Assembly (NCBI RefSeq): GCF_003852525.1
Contig: NZ_QAJL01000001.1
Span: 1,327,133 to 1,391,132 of the forward strand
Direction of reading: 5' to 3'
Origin: Pedobacter sp. KBW06
GTDB taxonomy: Bacteria > Bacteroidota > Bacteroidia > Sphingobacteriales > Sphingobacteriaceae
DNA length: 64,000 nucleotides
Below the pieces are notes generated by a model. It was not told where the DNA came from, did not search any database, and was given only the letters and a program-made list of their open reading frames with translations. Position 1 is the first letter of the stretch. Each line of letters starts with the position of its first letter. Of the stretch, positions 1 through 8,452 are shown piece after piece. Position numbers and translations under genes: made by a program.

Positions 1-61
1 CAGGAGTAACATTGCTATGAATAGATTTTTCATGAGTTGTTTAGTTTATACAAATAATCGT

Positions 62-1615
62 TTAATAACCAGCATTTTGAGTCAGATTCTTATTCAAATC
101 CCTTTCCTGTTGGGGAATCGGCCACAGGTATCTGAATTCTCCCCAATTACTGATGATCCAGTTGACACCAGGATTGCCAAGGTGTTTGTTTTCCAATGCG
201 GATTTCAACGTCTTCCAGCGTAACAGATCTTCGAACCTTACCGACTCTCCGGCCAGCTCTACCCTGCGTTCATGACGGATTTTATTCCTCATTTCTTCTT
301 TTGTTAAACCAGCAGGAAGGTCAGGATTGCTGATCCCTGCACGCCTGCGGATTTCTTTGATCGCTGCATATACGGACGGGTCCGGGCCAACGGCCTCATT
401 TTGTGCTTCCGCATAGGATAAATAAGCTTCTGCATTTCTGAGTACGATCCAGTTATAAGGAATCGTTCCTTTTGGCAACGTATTGAGGACGGCACTTGAA
501 ATGGTATATTTCTTCCAGCCATACATCGTTGCCGTCCAGGTCCTTTTCCATGGGATTCCAAAATAATCAGAACCTTCATAATTGATAGTGGCCGCCAAGC
601 GGGGATCTCTGTTCTGATACTGTGTCAGGTCTGTCCTCACATCTCTGGCTCCGAGTACAAAAGGAGTACCATCGGCATTGTCATATTCATTGACAAGGTT
701 TTGCAGGACCTGGCCCCAGTTCCAGCCTCCGGGAGCAGTGGTGGCTTCACCATTATCCGTATATCTGGTATTGATTTGAGAACCAAAATCTCCCGCACTG
801 TTGCCCCATTGAATCTCAAACAGGGATTCTCCCAGATTTTCGGTCCCCGGCTTATTAAAGAGGTCGCTATAGCTGTTATTCAATCCATAATTCAGGTCTA
901 AACAGGCTCTTGCCGATGCTGCAGCGGCGGTCCACATTTGATTGGACATTTCTACCCTCGCCTTTAACACCAATGCTGCACCTTTCTTTACCCGCCCAAT
1001 ATCTACTCCCGTATATTCTTTTGGAAGATACTGTGCAGCAAAGTTCAGGTCATCAAAAACAACCTTTAAGACCTCTGCTTTATTCGATCTTGAGGGCAGG
1101 AGCACATCTTCCGAAGGTAATTTCAGCATGAGTGGAACATCCCCGTACCGCATCAGCAAACGCTGGTACATAAAAGCCCGGAAAAAGCGGCATTCTGCCA
1201 GCAACCTGTTCTTCAAAGTTTCATCCATCTCAATGGCCGGGATTTTTGCAATAGCAACATTTGCCCTGGCAATGGTCGCATAGGAAGCGTTCCAGACCCT
1301 TCTCACATAACTGTTGCTGCCCAATGCCGTTTCAATCCCACTGGCCACTCCACCGTATAGTGCTGGTGAGCCTTCGCTATCCCATCTTTCGTCGTCTGTC
1401 AATACACTTTCCCAGATATACACCCAGCCAAAGTTATCTTTACGATACATGGTGCCATACACCGAGTTGGTGCCTAAAACAGCATCATTAGCCGTTTTAT
1501 AGAAATTCTCCTCATTAACATTGTTCGGATCCTTTACATTAAGCAGGTCCTTTTTACATCCCCAGGAATTGACTGCAAGGATGATGAGTAATATGTTGAT
1601 ATAGTAAGTTTTCAT
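62..1615 (-). CDS. SusD/RagB-family nutrient-binding outer-membrane lipoprotein (locus 1)
   Basis: SusD-like partner of the adjacent SusC receptor; the family caps the SusC barrel on the cell surface and captures the nutrient. I start it at 1615, giving 517 aa, because this Met opens a clean lipoprotein signal (MKTYYINILL, hydrophobic stretch, then WGCKK with the lipidated Cys at about residue 20). An in-frame ATG at 1693 overlaps the susC stop as TAATG, but it would put 26 charged residues before the signal peptide. The C-terminal third has the usual RagB features (RNAEAYLSYAEAQNEA, then RHERRVELAGE) and ends QNAGY. Substrate cannot be read from sequence. Genes further downstream lie outside the window. 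Confidence 0.93.
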   Translation of the reverse strand: MKTYYINILLIILAVNSWGCKKDLLNVKDPNNVNEENFYKTANDAVLGTNSVYGTMYRKDNFGWVYIWESVLTDDERWDSEGSPALYGGVASGIETALGSNSYVRRVWNASYATIARANVAIAKIPAIEMDETLKNRLLAECRFFRAFMYQRLLMRYGDVPLMLKLPSEDVLLPSRSNKAEVLKVVFDDLNFAAQYLPKEYTGVDIGRVKKGAALVLKARVEMSNQMWTAAAASARACLDLNYGLNNSYSDLFNKPGTENLGESLFEIQWGNSAGDFGSQINTRYTDNGEATTAPGGWNWGQVLQNLVNEYDNADGTPFVLGARDVRTDLTQYQNRDPRLAATINYEGSDYFGIPWKRTWTATMYGWKKYTISSAVLNTLPKGTIPYNWIVLRNAEAYLSYAEAQNEAVGPDPSVYAAIKEIRRRAGISNPDLPAGLTKEEMRNKIRHERRVELAGESVRFEDLLRWKTLKSALENKHLGNPGVNWIISNWGEFRYLWPIPQQERDLNKNLTQNAGY

Positions 1616-1692
1616 CTGTTTCTGATTATTTTTAGCGGTAATGAAGCTTGCGGTGCAGGTTTCATCTTCAATAGTTTTTTCCCTTAATTCCA

Positions 1693-4600
1693 TTAAAAAG
1701 TAACATTCAAGCCCAGCGTATACGTTCTTGCCTGGGGATAGTTGATCGTCTCCCTGCCAAAAGCCCCGCTTTGTTCAGGATCAAGCCCATAGTATTTGGT
1801 AAAAGTCAGCAGGTTATCCGCTCCCGCATAAACCCTTAAAGCTGAAATCTTCAGCTTACCAAGCAAAGATGAGGGAAGGGTATATCCAAGTTCCACATGC
1901 CTTAACCGGATGTAGGAAGCATTCTGCACGTAATAAGAAGAAACCGTATTGGCCAGGTATTCACTTCCTGCAATTAGCCTTGGGTGCTGGTTAGAAGTCC
2001 CCTCCCCATGCCACCTGTTCAGTGCATAGGCATAATTGTTATTGTTCTGCAGGTAGTACTCAAAGTAACCATAGCCATACTGCAGGAAATCCTTTTTCAG
2101 GTCTCCCTGAAATAAGAAGTTGAAGTCAAAGTTTTTGTAGTTCAATCCGCCAGACAAGCCCAAAGTATACTTTGGAATGCTGTTACCGAGAATGGTACGG
2201 TCGTTTTCATCGACCTTTCCGTCACCGTCGGTATCCAGAAACCTGAGATCGCCGGGCTGGTCATTGATCCGGTGCGGGTTAGCGGCAATTTCAGCAGCAT
2301 TCTGCCAGACCCCGATGGCTTTAAATCCGTAAATGGAATTAAAGGATTCGCCAATCTGATTTACGGCCTCTCCTGCTCCTCCGACAATCTGTTTATCGGT
2401 CAATCCATTAAATCTCAGCAATTCGTTTTTATTGTAAGAACCGCTAAAGCTGAGGTTATAGCCCAGGTCCGTATTGATCTTATCTTTCCAGCTGACAAAC
2501 AATTCCAGTCCCCCGTTTTTCAGAATTCCGACATTTTGCACCTGTGTTCCCAGAATCCCCTGATCATCAGAAATCCCTGTGGTGGCTGGGATACTCACCT
2601 GTGTCAACAGGTCTTCAGATTTTCTTTGGTACGCATCAACCGTAACATTTAAACGCTGGTTAAACAGGGCCAGGTCCAATCCGATGTTCAGGAGCTTATT
2701 GGTCTCCCATCTGATGTTCTTATTGGGCAAAGAATTTAAAGAGCCGATCTGTGCTGCATTGTTATTAAACACATATCCATCTTCAATGATGACATTGGAA
2801 TTGTAGGTAAAATCAGGAATAACACTGTTTCCGGTCAGGCCATAGCTGGCCCTTAACTTCAAATCGTCAACTATTGTTTTCAACGGACTGAAGAAATCCT
2901 CTGCCGAGATTCGCCATCCCAGGGAAGCAGAAGGGAAAAATCCCCATCGGTTACTGGGAGCAAATTTTGAAGAGCCGTCTCTTCTCGCTACAGCCTCTAT
3001 CAGGTATTTCCCTTTGTAATCGTAATTAACACGTCCAAAAAAAGAACGTATGGCATTGATTCCCGGAACATTCCCACCTGCATCCCGATGAGAAACGGTC
3101 ACTCCTGTAGTTGCATTTACCCCGATATTCAGAAAATCATTGGTAGGATATCCCCCTACACGTGTGGTATAAAGCACATCTGATTTTTTCTGCTGTTCTT
3201 CATATCCCAGAACTGCCTTAATAGTATGGTCTTCGTTTAAGGTTTTGTTAAATTCCAGCGTATTGGTGATCAGGTAGCGGTCACTCTCTCTGTAAGTTTC
3301 CCTAAAGGTTCTGTTGGCTGGTAAACGGCCGGCAGAAGGAACAAGTTCCCCCTCATAATTCCTAAACTCATAACTTGGATCAAAAGTCTTATTCAGGAAA
3401 GTGGAGCGCTCATAAGTGACATTGGAACGGAGCTTTAGAGAAGGTAAAAACTTATATTCTGCATAGGCAGTGGCCAGGAGAAAGTTGGTCGGTGCATTAT
3501 TGGTATAACCAAGGCTAAGTTCCCGCTCCGCAACAGGATTCAATCCCGTAGTTACCGAGCCGGAAGGATCGTTTTTACTGTACACGCCCGGCCTGCCGTC
3601 GGGAGTCTTAAAAGGGATCGTTGGAGAGAAGACGGTGGCATTGGTAAAACTGGCACCCCCCTGATTTTTACTGAAGGTATACTGTGCCTGCATTCCCATA
3701 CTGAATTTCTCGCCAACCTGGGCGTCCAGTTTTGTTCTCAGGTTTAACCTTTTATACCAGGAATGGATCGCAATTCCTTTCTCGTCCAGGTAATTGGCAG
3801 AAACCAGGTAATTTACTTTCGGAGCACCGCCTGAAACGCCAATATAATGTTCCTGGCGGATTCCTGTCTGCAGTATTTTATCCCTCCAGTCTGTTCCTTC
3901 TCCCATGTTCCGGATCTGATCATCACTAAACAAGGGCATTCTTCCGGAGTTAATTCTGGCTTCATTCTGCAGTAAAGCGTATTCCTTTGCATTTAGCAAT
4001 CTGGGCATATTGGCCGCCTCGTTAAAGCCCGATTTATAGGAATAATTGAGTCTGGCCTCTCCTTTTTTTCCGCTTTTAGTGGTGACCATAATCACGCCAT
4101 TGGCCCCATTGGAGCCGTAAATCGCGGCAGCAGAGGCATCTTTTAAGATCGTAACCGTTTCTACTTCATCGGGGCTGATTAAATCAAGACTTCCTGCAGG
4201 TACACCGTCAATCACAATTAGAGGAGCGTTGTCGATGAAGGAGCCAACACCACGGATATTAATGGAAACCTTTGCTCCCGGCGCACCACCATCTCTATAA
4301 ATCTGGACCCCGGCTGCGCGTCCCTGTATTGCCTGACCAATCCCGGTACTGCTCTGCCCCTTAAAATCTTTTGCGTCAATTTGCGTCACGGCAGCCGTCA
4401 GGTTTGCCCTTTTCTGAGCGCCATACCCCACCACAACCAGCTGTGCAAGCTCTGCCACATTTTCTTTGAGTTCTGCGTTTACAGCCAGTTGTTGTCCGGA
4501 ACCGACCGTAATCTCCTTTATTAACTTTTCAAACCCTATGCTGCTAAAAGAAATTTTATAATTCCCTTCGGGTACCGCAGGGAAACGGTAATTCCCGTTA

Positions 4601-5103
4601 TTGTCTGTGATCAGGGTTTTAGACCAGGTTCCATTTTCTATTTTGATGGTTACCCCTGGTAAGGGCTCTCCTTTTTTGGGTTCTTTGACTTGCCCGAAAA
4701 CACTACCATCGGCATATCCGGTAAAAGACAATTTGATCGGCTCTTTAGGTTTCACAATGATCGTCCTGTCGGTGATGCTATAAGTTAAGGCCCGTCCTTC
4801 CAGACATTTACCCATTACTTCATCCAGCGAAGTATTGGAAAAGTCCACACTAATCTTCGTGGAGGTATTGAGCATCTTCCCGGAAACAAGAATGTTGTAC
4901 CCCGTCTGACGCGTGATTTCCCGGAACACCCGTTCCAAAGAAGTATTCCGTTCTTTAAAAGACACCCTTTGGGCCTTCCCCGAAATGGCACTCACTTGCA
5001 TAATAACAGCAATCAATAAAATAGCTGTAAGTTTCATAACCAGCAGAAATTTAGTCATGTAGGTGGAACACCCACAATATTTTTTAGTATAATTTTTATA
5101 CAT
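1693..5103 (-). CDS. SusC/RagA-family TonB-dependent receptor with STN domain (locus 1)
   Basis: Outer-membrane active importer of about 1136 aa. In order: an N-terminal extension and signal peptide (about 1-43), an STN domain (about 45-115, SFKERNTSLERVFREI), a carboxypeptidase-regulatory-like domain (about 135-220), a TonB plug with VVVGYGAQKR and the SusC signature DASAAAIYGSNGANG, then the barrel ending TYTLGLNVTF. The STN domain is the periplasmic signalling part known from FecA-type transducers and matches the FecR/sigma pair just upstream. I chose the ATG at 5103 (MYKNYTKKYCG, common at SusC starts in this group); the 28 residues before it look like untranslated leader. The stop overlaps the ATG at 1693 by one base. 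Confidence 0.95.
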   Translation of the reverse strand: MYKNYTKKYCGCSTYMTKFLLVMKLTAILLIAVIMQVSAISGKAQRVSFKERNTSLERVFREITRQTGYNILVSGKMLNTSTKISVDFSNTSLDEVMGKCLEGRALTYSITDRTIIVKPKEPIKLSFTGYADGSVFGQVKEPKKGEPLPGVTIKIENGTWSKTLITDNNGNYRFPAVPEGNYKISFSSIGFEKLIKEITVGSGQQLAVNAELKENVAELAQLVVVGYGAQKRANLTAAVTQIDAKDFKGQSSTGIGQAIQGRAAGVQIYRDGGAPGAKVSINIRGVGSFIDNAPLIVIDGVPAGSLDLISPDEVETVTILKDASAAAIYGSNGANGVIMVTTKSGKKGEARLNYSYKSGFNEAANMPRLLNAKEYALLQNEARINSGRMPLFSDDQIRNMGEGTDWRDKILQTGIRQEHYIGVSGGAPKVNYLVSANYLDEKGIAIHSWYKRLNLRTKLDAQVGEKFSMGMQAQYTFSKNQGGASFTNATVFSPTIPFKTPDGRPGVYSKNDPSGSVTTGLNPVAERELSLGYTNNAPTNFLLATAYAEYKFLPSLKLRSNVTYERSTFLNKTFDPSYEFRNYEGELVPSAGRLPANRTFRETYRESDRYLITNTLEFNKTLNEDHTIKAVLGYEEQQKKSDVLYTTRVGGYPTNDFLNIGVNATTGVTVSHRDAGGNVPGINAIRSFFGRVNYDYKGKYLIEAVARRDGSSKFAPSNRWGFFPSASLGWRISAEDFFSPLKTIVDDLKLRASYGLTGNSVIPDFTYNSNVIIEDGYVFNNNAAQIGSLNSLPNKNIRWETNKLLNIGLDLALFNQRLNVTVDAYQRKSEDLLTQVSIPATTGISDDQGILGTQVQNVGILKNGGLELFVSWKDKINTDLGYNLSFSGSYNKNELLRFNGLTDKQIVGGAGEAVNQIGESFNSIYGFKAIGVWQNAAEIAANPHRINDQPGDLRFLDTDGDGKVDENDRTILGNSIPKYTLGLSGGLNYKNFDFNFLFQGDLKKDFLQYGYGYFEYYLQNNNNYAYALNRWHGEGTSNQHPRLIAGSEYLANTVSSYYVQNASYIRLRHVELGYTLPSSLLGKLKISALRVYAGADNLLTFTKYYGLDPEQSGAFGRETINYPQARTYTLGLNVTF

Positions 5104-5106
5104 TTG
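5099..5106 (+). promoter_or_regulatory. Candidate antisense -7 element over the susC start (locus 1)
   Basis: TACATTTG on the plus strand matches the Bacteroidetes -7 consensus TAnnTTTG exactly and overlaps the susC start codon on the other strand. No good TTTG -33 element is visible about 19 bases upstream. The match could also follow from the conserved CAAA-ATG-TA translation start of susC, so this is suggestive only. Confidence 0.4.
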
Positions 5107-5111
5107 ATTGT

Positions 5112-5206
5112 TTGGTTTAAGTTGATGGAATTGTTCGTACAATAAGAAATTGATTATAACCAGGCATTTACAGGACCAGGAGGGCAATCCGGGTTCTGTT
5201 TTTTTT
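5112..5206 (+). ncRNA. Predicted antisense sRNA over the susC leader (locus 1)
   Basis: Inferred transcript from the TACATTTG element at the susC start to the plus-strand terminator at 5171-5206, roughly 95 nt and fully complementary to the susC 5' leader. A small inner stem (ATTGT-TCGT-ACAAT) precedes the terminator. Loci 2 and 3 repeat the arrangement. The start is an estimate about 6 bases after the -7 element. cis-antisense RNAs beside susC genes, such as DonS, are known in Bacteroides; membership here is inference. Confidence 0.45.
5171..5206 (+). terminator. Opposite-strand intrinsic terminator in the fecR-susC gap (locus 1)
   Basis: CAGGACC pairs with GGTTCTG, with an inner GGA/TCC stem and a GGGCAA loop, followed by eight T residues on the plus strand. 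Read on the minus strand, the hairpin is followed by TAAATGCC with no U-tract. The orientation is therefore opposite to every annotated gene nearby. Confidence 0.65.
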
Positions 5207-5316
5207 GTTATAACCAGGCTTAAAATCAGGGTGATCTTTCGTGGTTCATATCCGGTTTTTTATTTGGTTAAATATTTGGTTTTGTTTGGTTGATTCGAAT
5301 TGATAGTGCGGAGGAA

Positions 5317-6483
5317 CTATGGCATCGCCGTGACGACATTTCCCTCTATCCTGAAATGTATATCCCCTGTCGTCTCCAGCATTTTGAGCAATTTGGAAAT
5401 CTTTTCAGTTCTTGATATCGTTCCCCAGTAGGTATTCTTTTTTAGGTCTTCGTTTGCATACCGGACTTCTACGTTATACCATCTCGACACTTTTTTCATA
5501 ATACTTTCCAGCGCTTCGTTGTTAAACATAAATTTGCCTTCTTTCCAGGCGACGACATCACTGGTTTCCACAGGGATCACACTGAGTTCTTCTCCGGAAA
5601 GCACTGATTGCTGATTAGGCTTAAGTATCCGTGATGCAGGATGTGCAGCGCTTTTATCTTCTTTAGCCAGTGGCGAAACCGAAACCGCCCCTTCCAGCAA
5701 AGTAGTTTTAACGCTAGCTTCATCGGCATAGGCATTCACATCGAAGTGAGTACCCAATACTTCTACGGTTTGTCTGTTGGTTTTTACGATAAAAGGTTTG
5801 GCTTTATTCCTCGCGACTTCAAAATAAGCCTGTCCGCTGAGTACCACCATACGTTGGTTGGCCTCATCAAATGATACGGGAAACTTAATCGATGAGGAAG
5901 CGTTTAACCAGACTTTAGAACCATCCTGAAGTATGATTTGGTGTTGTCCTCCGCGAGGGGTTTCTACGGTATTATACGTGGAAATACCTGCAGTGGAAAG
6001 AGCGGGATCAAGCACCTTATACACCAGTTGTCCGTCGGCAGTTTTAGCAATACTGATTCCGGTTTGTTTGGCCAGTTCTCCATCGGAAACATCTGTCAAA
6101 CTGATTTTCTTTCCGTTTGCTAAAGTCAGGATTGCCTTATTGTTTCCCGGGAGTACATCCTGCGCATAGGCGGCAGCTTCATGTTTTAAAGAATTTCTGT
6201 TTTTCAGATGATAAAATAATCCGGCGCTGCAGACAAGGAGCACAGAAGCGGCAACGGCAATACGTTGCCACAACACACGTCGTTTATTTTTTTCCAGTGC
6301 TGATTTTTGTGTTTTGATTTTTGTCAGGATCTCATTTCTGGTCTGCGCGTAGTCCGGCATCGGGGGTTCTTCCAGCGCTTTAAACTCCTGGTTATACCAG
6401 CTTTCGAATTGCGCAGTCTCTTCGGCAGAGCATGTTCCTGCCAGGTATTTATTCCATAAATCACGCGCCTGCTGATTGTCCAT
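5317..6483 (-). CDS. FecR-family anti-sigma factor (locus 1)
   Basis: Inner-membrane regulator of 388 aa linking the SusC receptor to the ECF sigma factor. It has a cytoplasmic N-terminal sigma-binding segment (about 1-70), one transmembrane helix at about 71-93 (LWQRIAVAASVLLVCSAGLF), a periplasmic FecR domain (about 170-275, TPRGGQHQIILQDGSKVWLN, then GQAYFEVA and LGTHFDVNAY) and a C-terminal DUF4974-like domain (about 315-385, FMFNNEALESIMKKVSRWYN). The last is the usual contact for a receptor STN domain. It starts 73 bases after the sigma gene stop and lies 213 bases before susC. Confidence 0.94.
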   Translation of the reverse strand: MDNQQARDLWNKYLAGTCSAEETAQFESWYNQEFKALEEPPMPDYAQTRNEILTKIKTQKSALEKNKRRVLWQRIAVAASVLLVCSAGLFYHLKNRNSLKHEAAAYAQDVLPGNNKAILTLANGKKISLTDVSDGELAKQTGISIAKTADGQLVYKVLDPALSTAGISTYNTVETPRGGQHQIILQDGSKVWLNASSSIKFPVSFDEANQRMVVLSGQAYFEVARNKAKPFIVKTNRQTVEVLGTHFDVNAYADEASVKTTLLEGAVSVSPLAKEDKSAAHPASRILKPNQQSVLSGEELSVIPVETSDVVAWKEGKFMFNNEALESIMKKVSRWYNVEVRYANEDLKKNTYWGTISRTEKISKLLKMLETTGDIHFRIEGNVVTAMP

Positions 6484-6556
6484 AAAGATTGGGTATTTTG
6501 GTCTTATGGTTAAGACAGGTCAGCGAACAATAAGTACCATGCGGATTGAAAAAAAA

Positions 6557-7135
6557 TCAGGGATGGAGAAAAAGATAGATCAGAGCCAGTCCGCCGAACT
6601 TTAGTTTAAGGATTTTTAAAGCCTTGCTGATTTGATTTTTTACGGTACTATCGGCCAGGCCCAGCTGTTCCCCAATCTCTTTATAGGAGAGGTTTGACTT
6701 TCTGCTCAGTTCAAATACTTCCCGCATTTTCTCGGGTAAAGCGGCGATTTCTTTTTCAATCAATGCGGCAAGCTCGTTTTCCCGGACACGGTTGTCGGTG
6801 GTATACTCGCCATTGCGCAGAAAATTTCCAAGAGAAGAAATGTATTTTTCTTTAATCTTCCCATGATCCAGGTAATTCAGGATTCGGTTACGGACCGCAG
6901 CATACAGGTAAGCAGATAGTGAAGAGCTGAGTTCCAGCTCAGCACCTTTTGTCCACAGGTTAACGAATATTTCCTGTATAATGTCACTTACCTCATCGTC
7001 ATTATACAGAATTTTACGGGCATGGCGGTATAAAATACCCCAGTACCGATCGTAGATCTCCGTAAATGCATCGTCATTCCCCGACTTCAAAAGGGAGATC
7101 AGTTGCTGATCTGTGCAAGACTGGTATATTGACAT
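6557..7135 (-). CDS. ECF RNA polymerase sigma-70 factor (locus 1)
   Basis: Sigma factor of 192 aa of the type expanded in Bacteroidetes, expected to transcribe the following fecR-susC-susD locus when released by FecR. Region 2 is at about 28-62 (DRYWGILYRHARKIL, DIIQEIFVNLW) and region 4 at about 131-178 (LPEKMREVFELSRKSNLSYKEIGEQLG helix-turn-helix). The last 13 residues are hydrophobic (FGGLALIYLFLHP), which is odd for a soluble factor. First gene of locus 1, divergent from idi. Confidence 0.95.
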   Translation of the reverse strand: MSIYQSCTDQQLISLLKSGNDDAFTEIYDRYWGILYRHARKILYNDDEVSDIIQEIFVNLWTKGAELELSSSLSAYLYAAVRNRILNYLDHGKIKEKYISSLGNFLRNGEYTTDNRVRENELAALIEKEIAALPEKMREVFELSRKSNLSYKEIGEQLGLADSTVKNQISKALKILKLKFGGLALIYLFLHP

Positions 7136-7253
7136 TTTAAATTCCCCATGATAAATGTATTGATTATATCATAAAAAACAAGAATAGCCCCCACAGGAGT
7201 ACCGCTTAGATATAAAATCTGTTTTTTTATGTACTGAATTGCAAAAGACAGGG

Positions 7254-7261
7254 TACTTTTG
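7254..7261 (+). promoter_or_regulatory. Promoter -7 element for idi
   Basis: TACTTTTG matches TAnnTTTG exactly, 26 bases before the ATG at 7288. The -33 region is poorly conserved. Confidence 0.5.
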
Positions 7262-7287
7262 CAGCTGAGGTATAAAGTAATCAGGTT

Positions 7288-7821
7288 ATGATAGAAGAAG
7301 TGATACTGGTAAACACCAGCGATGAGGTGATAGGAACGATGCCAAAACTGGAAGCACACCTGCATGGCAAACTTCACAGGGCATTTTCTATTTTCATTTT
7401 TAACACGTCAAGGCAACTGTTATTACAGCAACGTGCTTTTGACAAATACCATTCTCCAGGCGAATGGACCAATACCTGCTGTAGTCACCCCAGGCCGGGA
7501 GAGGAAACTGCTGACGCAACTGTAAGGAGGTTACAGGAAGAAATGGGGATGGAATGTAAAATGGAACCGGTTTTTAGCTTCCATTATAGAGCTGAAGTTG
7601 GGGATGGCCTGATAGAAAATGAATATGATCATGTGTACTTCGGAACAAGCGACATCCTGCCACAGCCCAATTCGGAAGAGGTCAGTGCTTTCAGATATGT
7701 AGATATGGATGAATTAAAAGCCGACCTGACTGAACATCCTGAAAACTATACCGCATGGCTAAAAATATCTTTTGAACAGGTCCTGTTTCATTACCATAAA
7801 ATGTTTGCTAAGGAATTTTAG
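7288..7821 (+). CDS. idi: Isopentenyl-diphosphate delta-isomerase, type I
   Basis: Cytosolic Nudix-fold enzyme of 177 aa that interconverts IPP and DMAPP for isoprenoid synthesis. The hallmarks are present: TNTCCSHP at 61-68 with the catalytic Cys at about 64, metal-binding His at about 24, 30 and 67, a Nudix-like helix (GEETADATVRRLQEEMG), and the ENE pair at 110-112 followed by YDHVY. Length fits type I Idi. It has its own -7 element and is divergent from the locus 1 sigma gene, so it is functionally separate from that locus. Confidence 0.93.
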   Translation: MIEEVILVNTSDEVIGTMPKLEAHLHGKLHRAFSIFIFNTSRQLLLQQRAFDKYHSPGEWTNTCCSHPRPGEETADATVRRLQEEMGMECKMEPVFSFHYRAEVGDGLIENEYDHVYFGTSDILPQPNSEEVSAFRYVDMDELKADLTEHPENYTAWLKISFEQVLFHYHKMFAKEF

Positions 7822-7829
7822 TAGATTTG
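7822..7829 (+). promoter_or_regulatory. Promoter -7 element for the phosphoesterase gene
   Basis: TAGATTTG matches TAnnTTTG and begins one base after the idi stop codon, 19 bases before the next ATG. It suggests the phosphoesterase can be transcribed apart from idi. Confidence 0.42.
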
Positions 7830-7848
7830 TTCCTATAAAAAGCGCTCC

Positions 7849-8442
7849 ATGCACAAAATCTGGTTTACTTCTGATCACCACTTCGGACATAACGGAATCA
7901 TTCAATATGCTGGAAGGCCATTTGAAAGTGTAGAGGAAATGGATGAAACCATGATCCGCAAATGGAATGAAAAAGTGAGCGATAAAGATGCAGTCTTTTA
8001 CCTTGGGGATCTTGCACTCAACCGCCCCGAACGGCTAAAAGAAATTCTTAAACGCTTAAACGGAAGCATTTACCTCATCACCGGTAATCACGAAGTCTCC
8101 GCCCTTTCCTGTAAGAAGAGGTTCGAATGGGTAAAAGATTATTATGAACTGAAAGTGAATGACGATACCGTAAAAGGTGGAAAACAAAAAATCGTGCTGT
8201 TTCATTATTCCATTAGAAACTGGAATGGCAAAGGAAAAGGAAGCTTCCATTTATACGGTCACTCCCATGGAACACTGGAAGAAGATATGAATTCATTATC
8301 CTTTGATATTGGCGTAGACAACCATGATTTTTACCCACTTGAATATCAGGAAGTGAAGGCCATCATGTTAAAAAAGGAATCGGCGCTTCAAATCCTCAGA
8401 CGGGATCCTGCAGACAGTAATTCCATAGAAAATCTACTGTAA
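7849..8442 (+). CDS. Calcineurin-like metallophosphoesterase
   Basis: Small cytosolic metallophosphoesterase of 197 aa. The dinuclear metal motifs appear in order: DHH at 9-11 (D-x-H), GD at 53-54, GNHE at 79-82, FHYS at 118-121 and GHSHG at 137-141. The compact form resembles stand-alone phosphoesterases of bacteria and phages. Substrate is unknown; phosphodiester or nucleotide substrates are the family norm. The convergent AraC gene ends 10 bases downstream. Confidence 0.88.
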   Translation: MHKIWFTSDHHFGHNGIIQYAGRPFESVEEMDETMIRKWNEKVSDKDAVFYLGDLALNRPERLKEILKRLNGSIYLITGNHEVSALSCKKRFEWVKDYYELKVNDDTVKGGKQKIVLFHYSIRNWNGKGKGSFHLYGHSHGTLEEDMNSLSFDIGVDNHDFYPLEYQEVKAIMLKKESALQILRRDPADSNSIENLL

Positions 8443-8452
8443 ACGATTGAAT

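Noticed and set aside
1616..1693. Upstream ATG of the locus 1 SusD gene overlapping the susC stop (TAATG)
   Set aside because: Tempting as a coupled start, but it adds 26 charged residues before a complete lipoprotein signal, which would disrupt export.
2272..2652. 126-aa plus-strand open frame
   Set aside because: Antisense to the locus 1 susC barrel; no protein-like features.
7136..7253. Riboswitch or leader RNA between the sigma gene and idi
   Set aside because: AT-rich with only weak pairings and no conserved-looking core; nothing beyond promoter sequence is supported.
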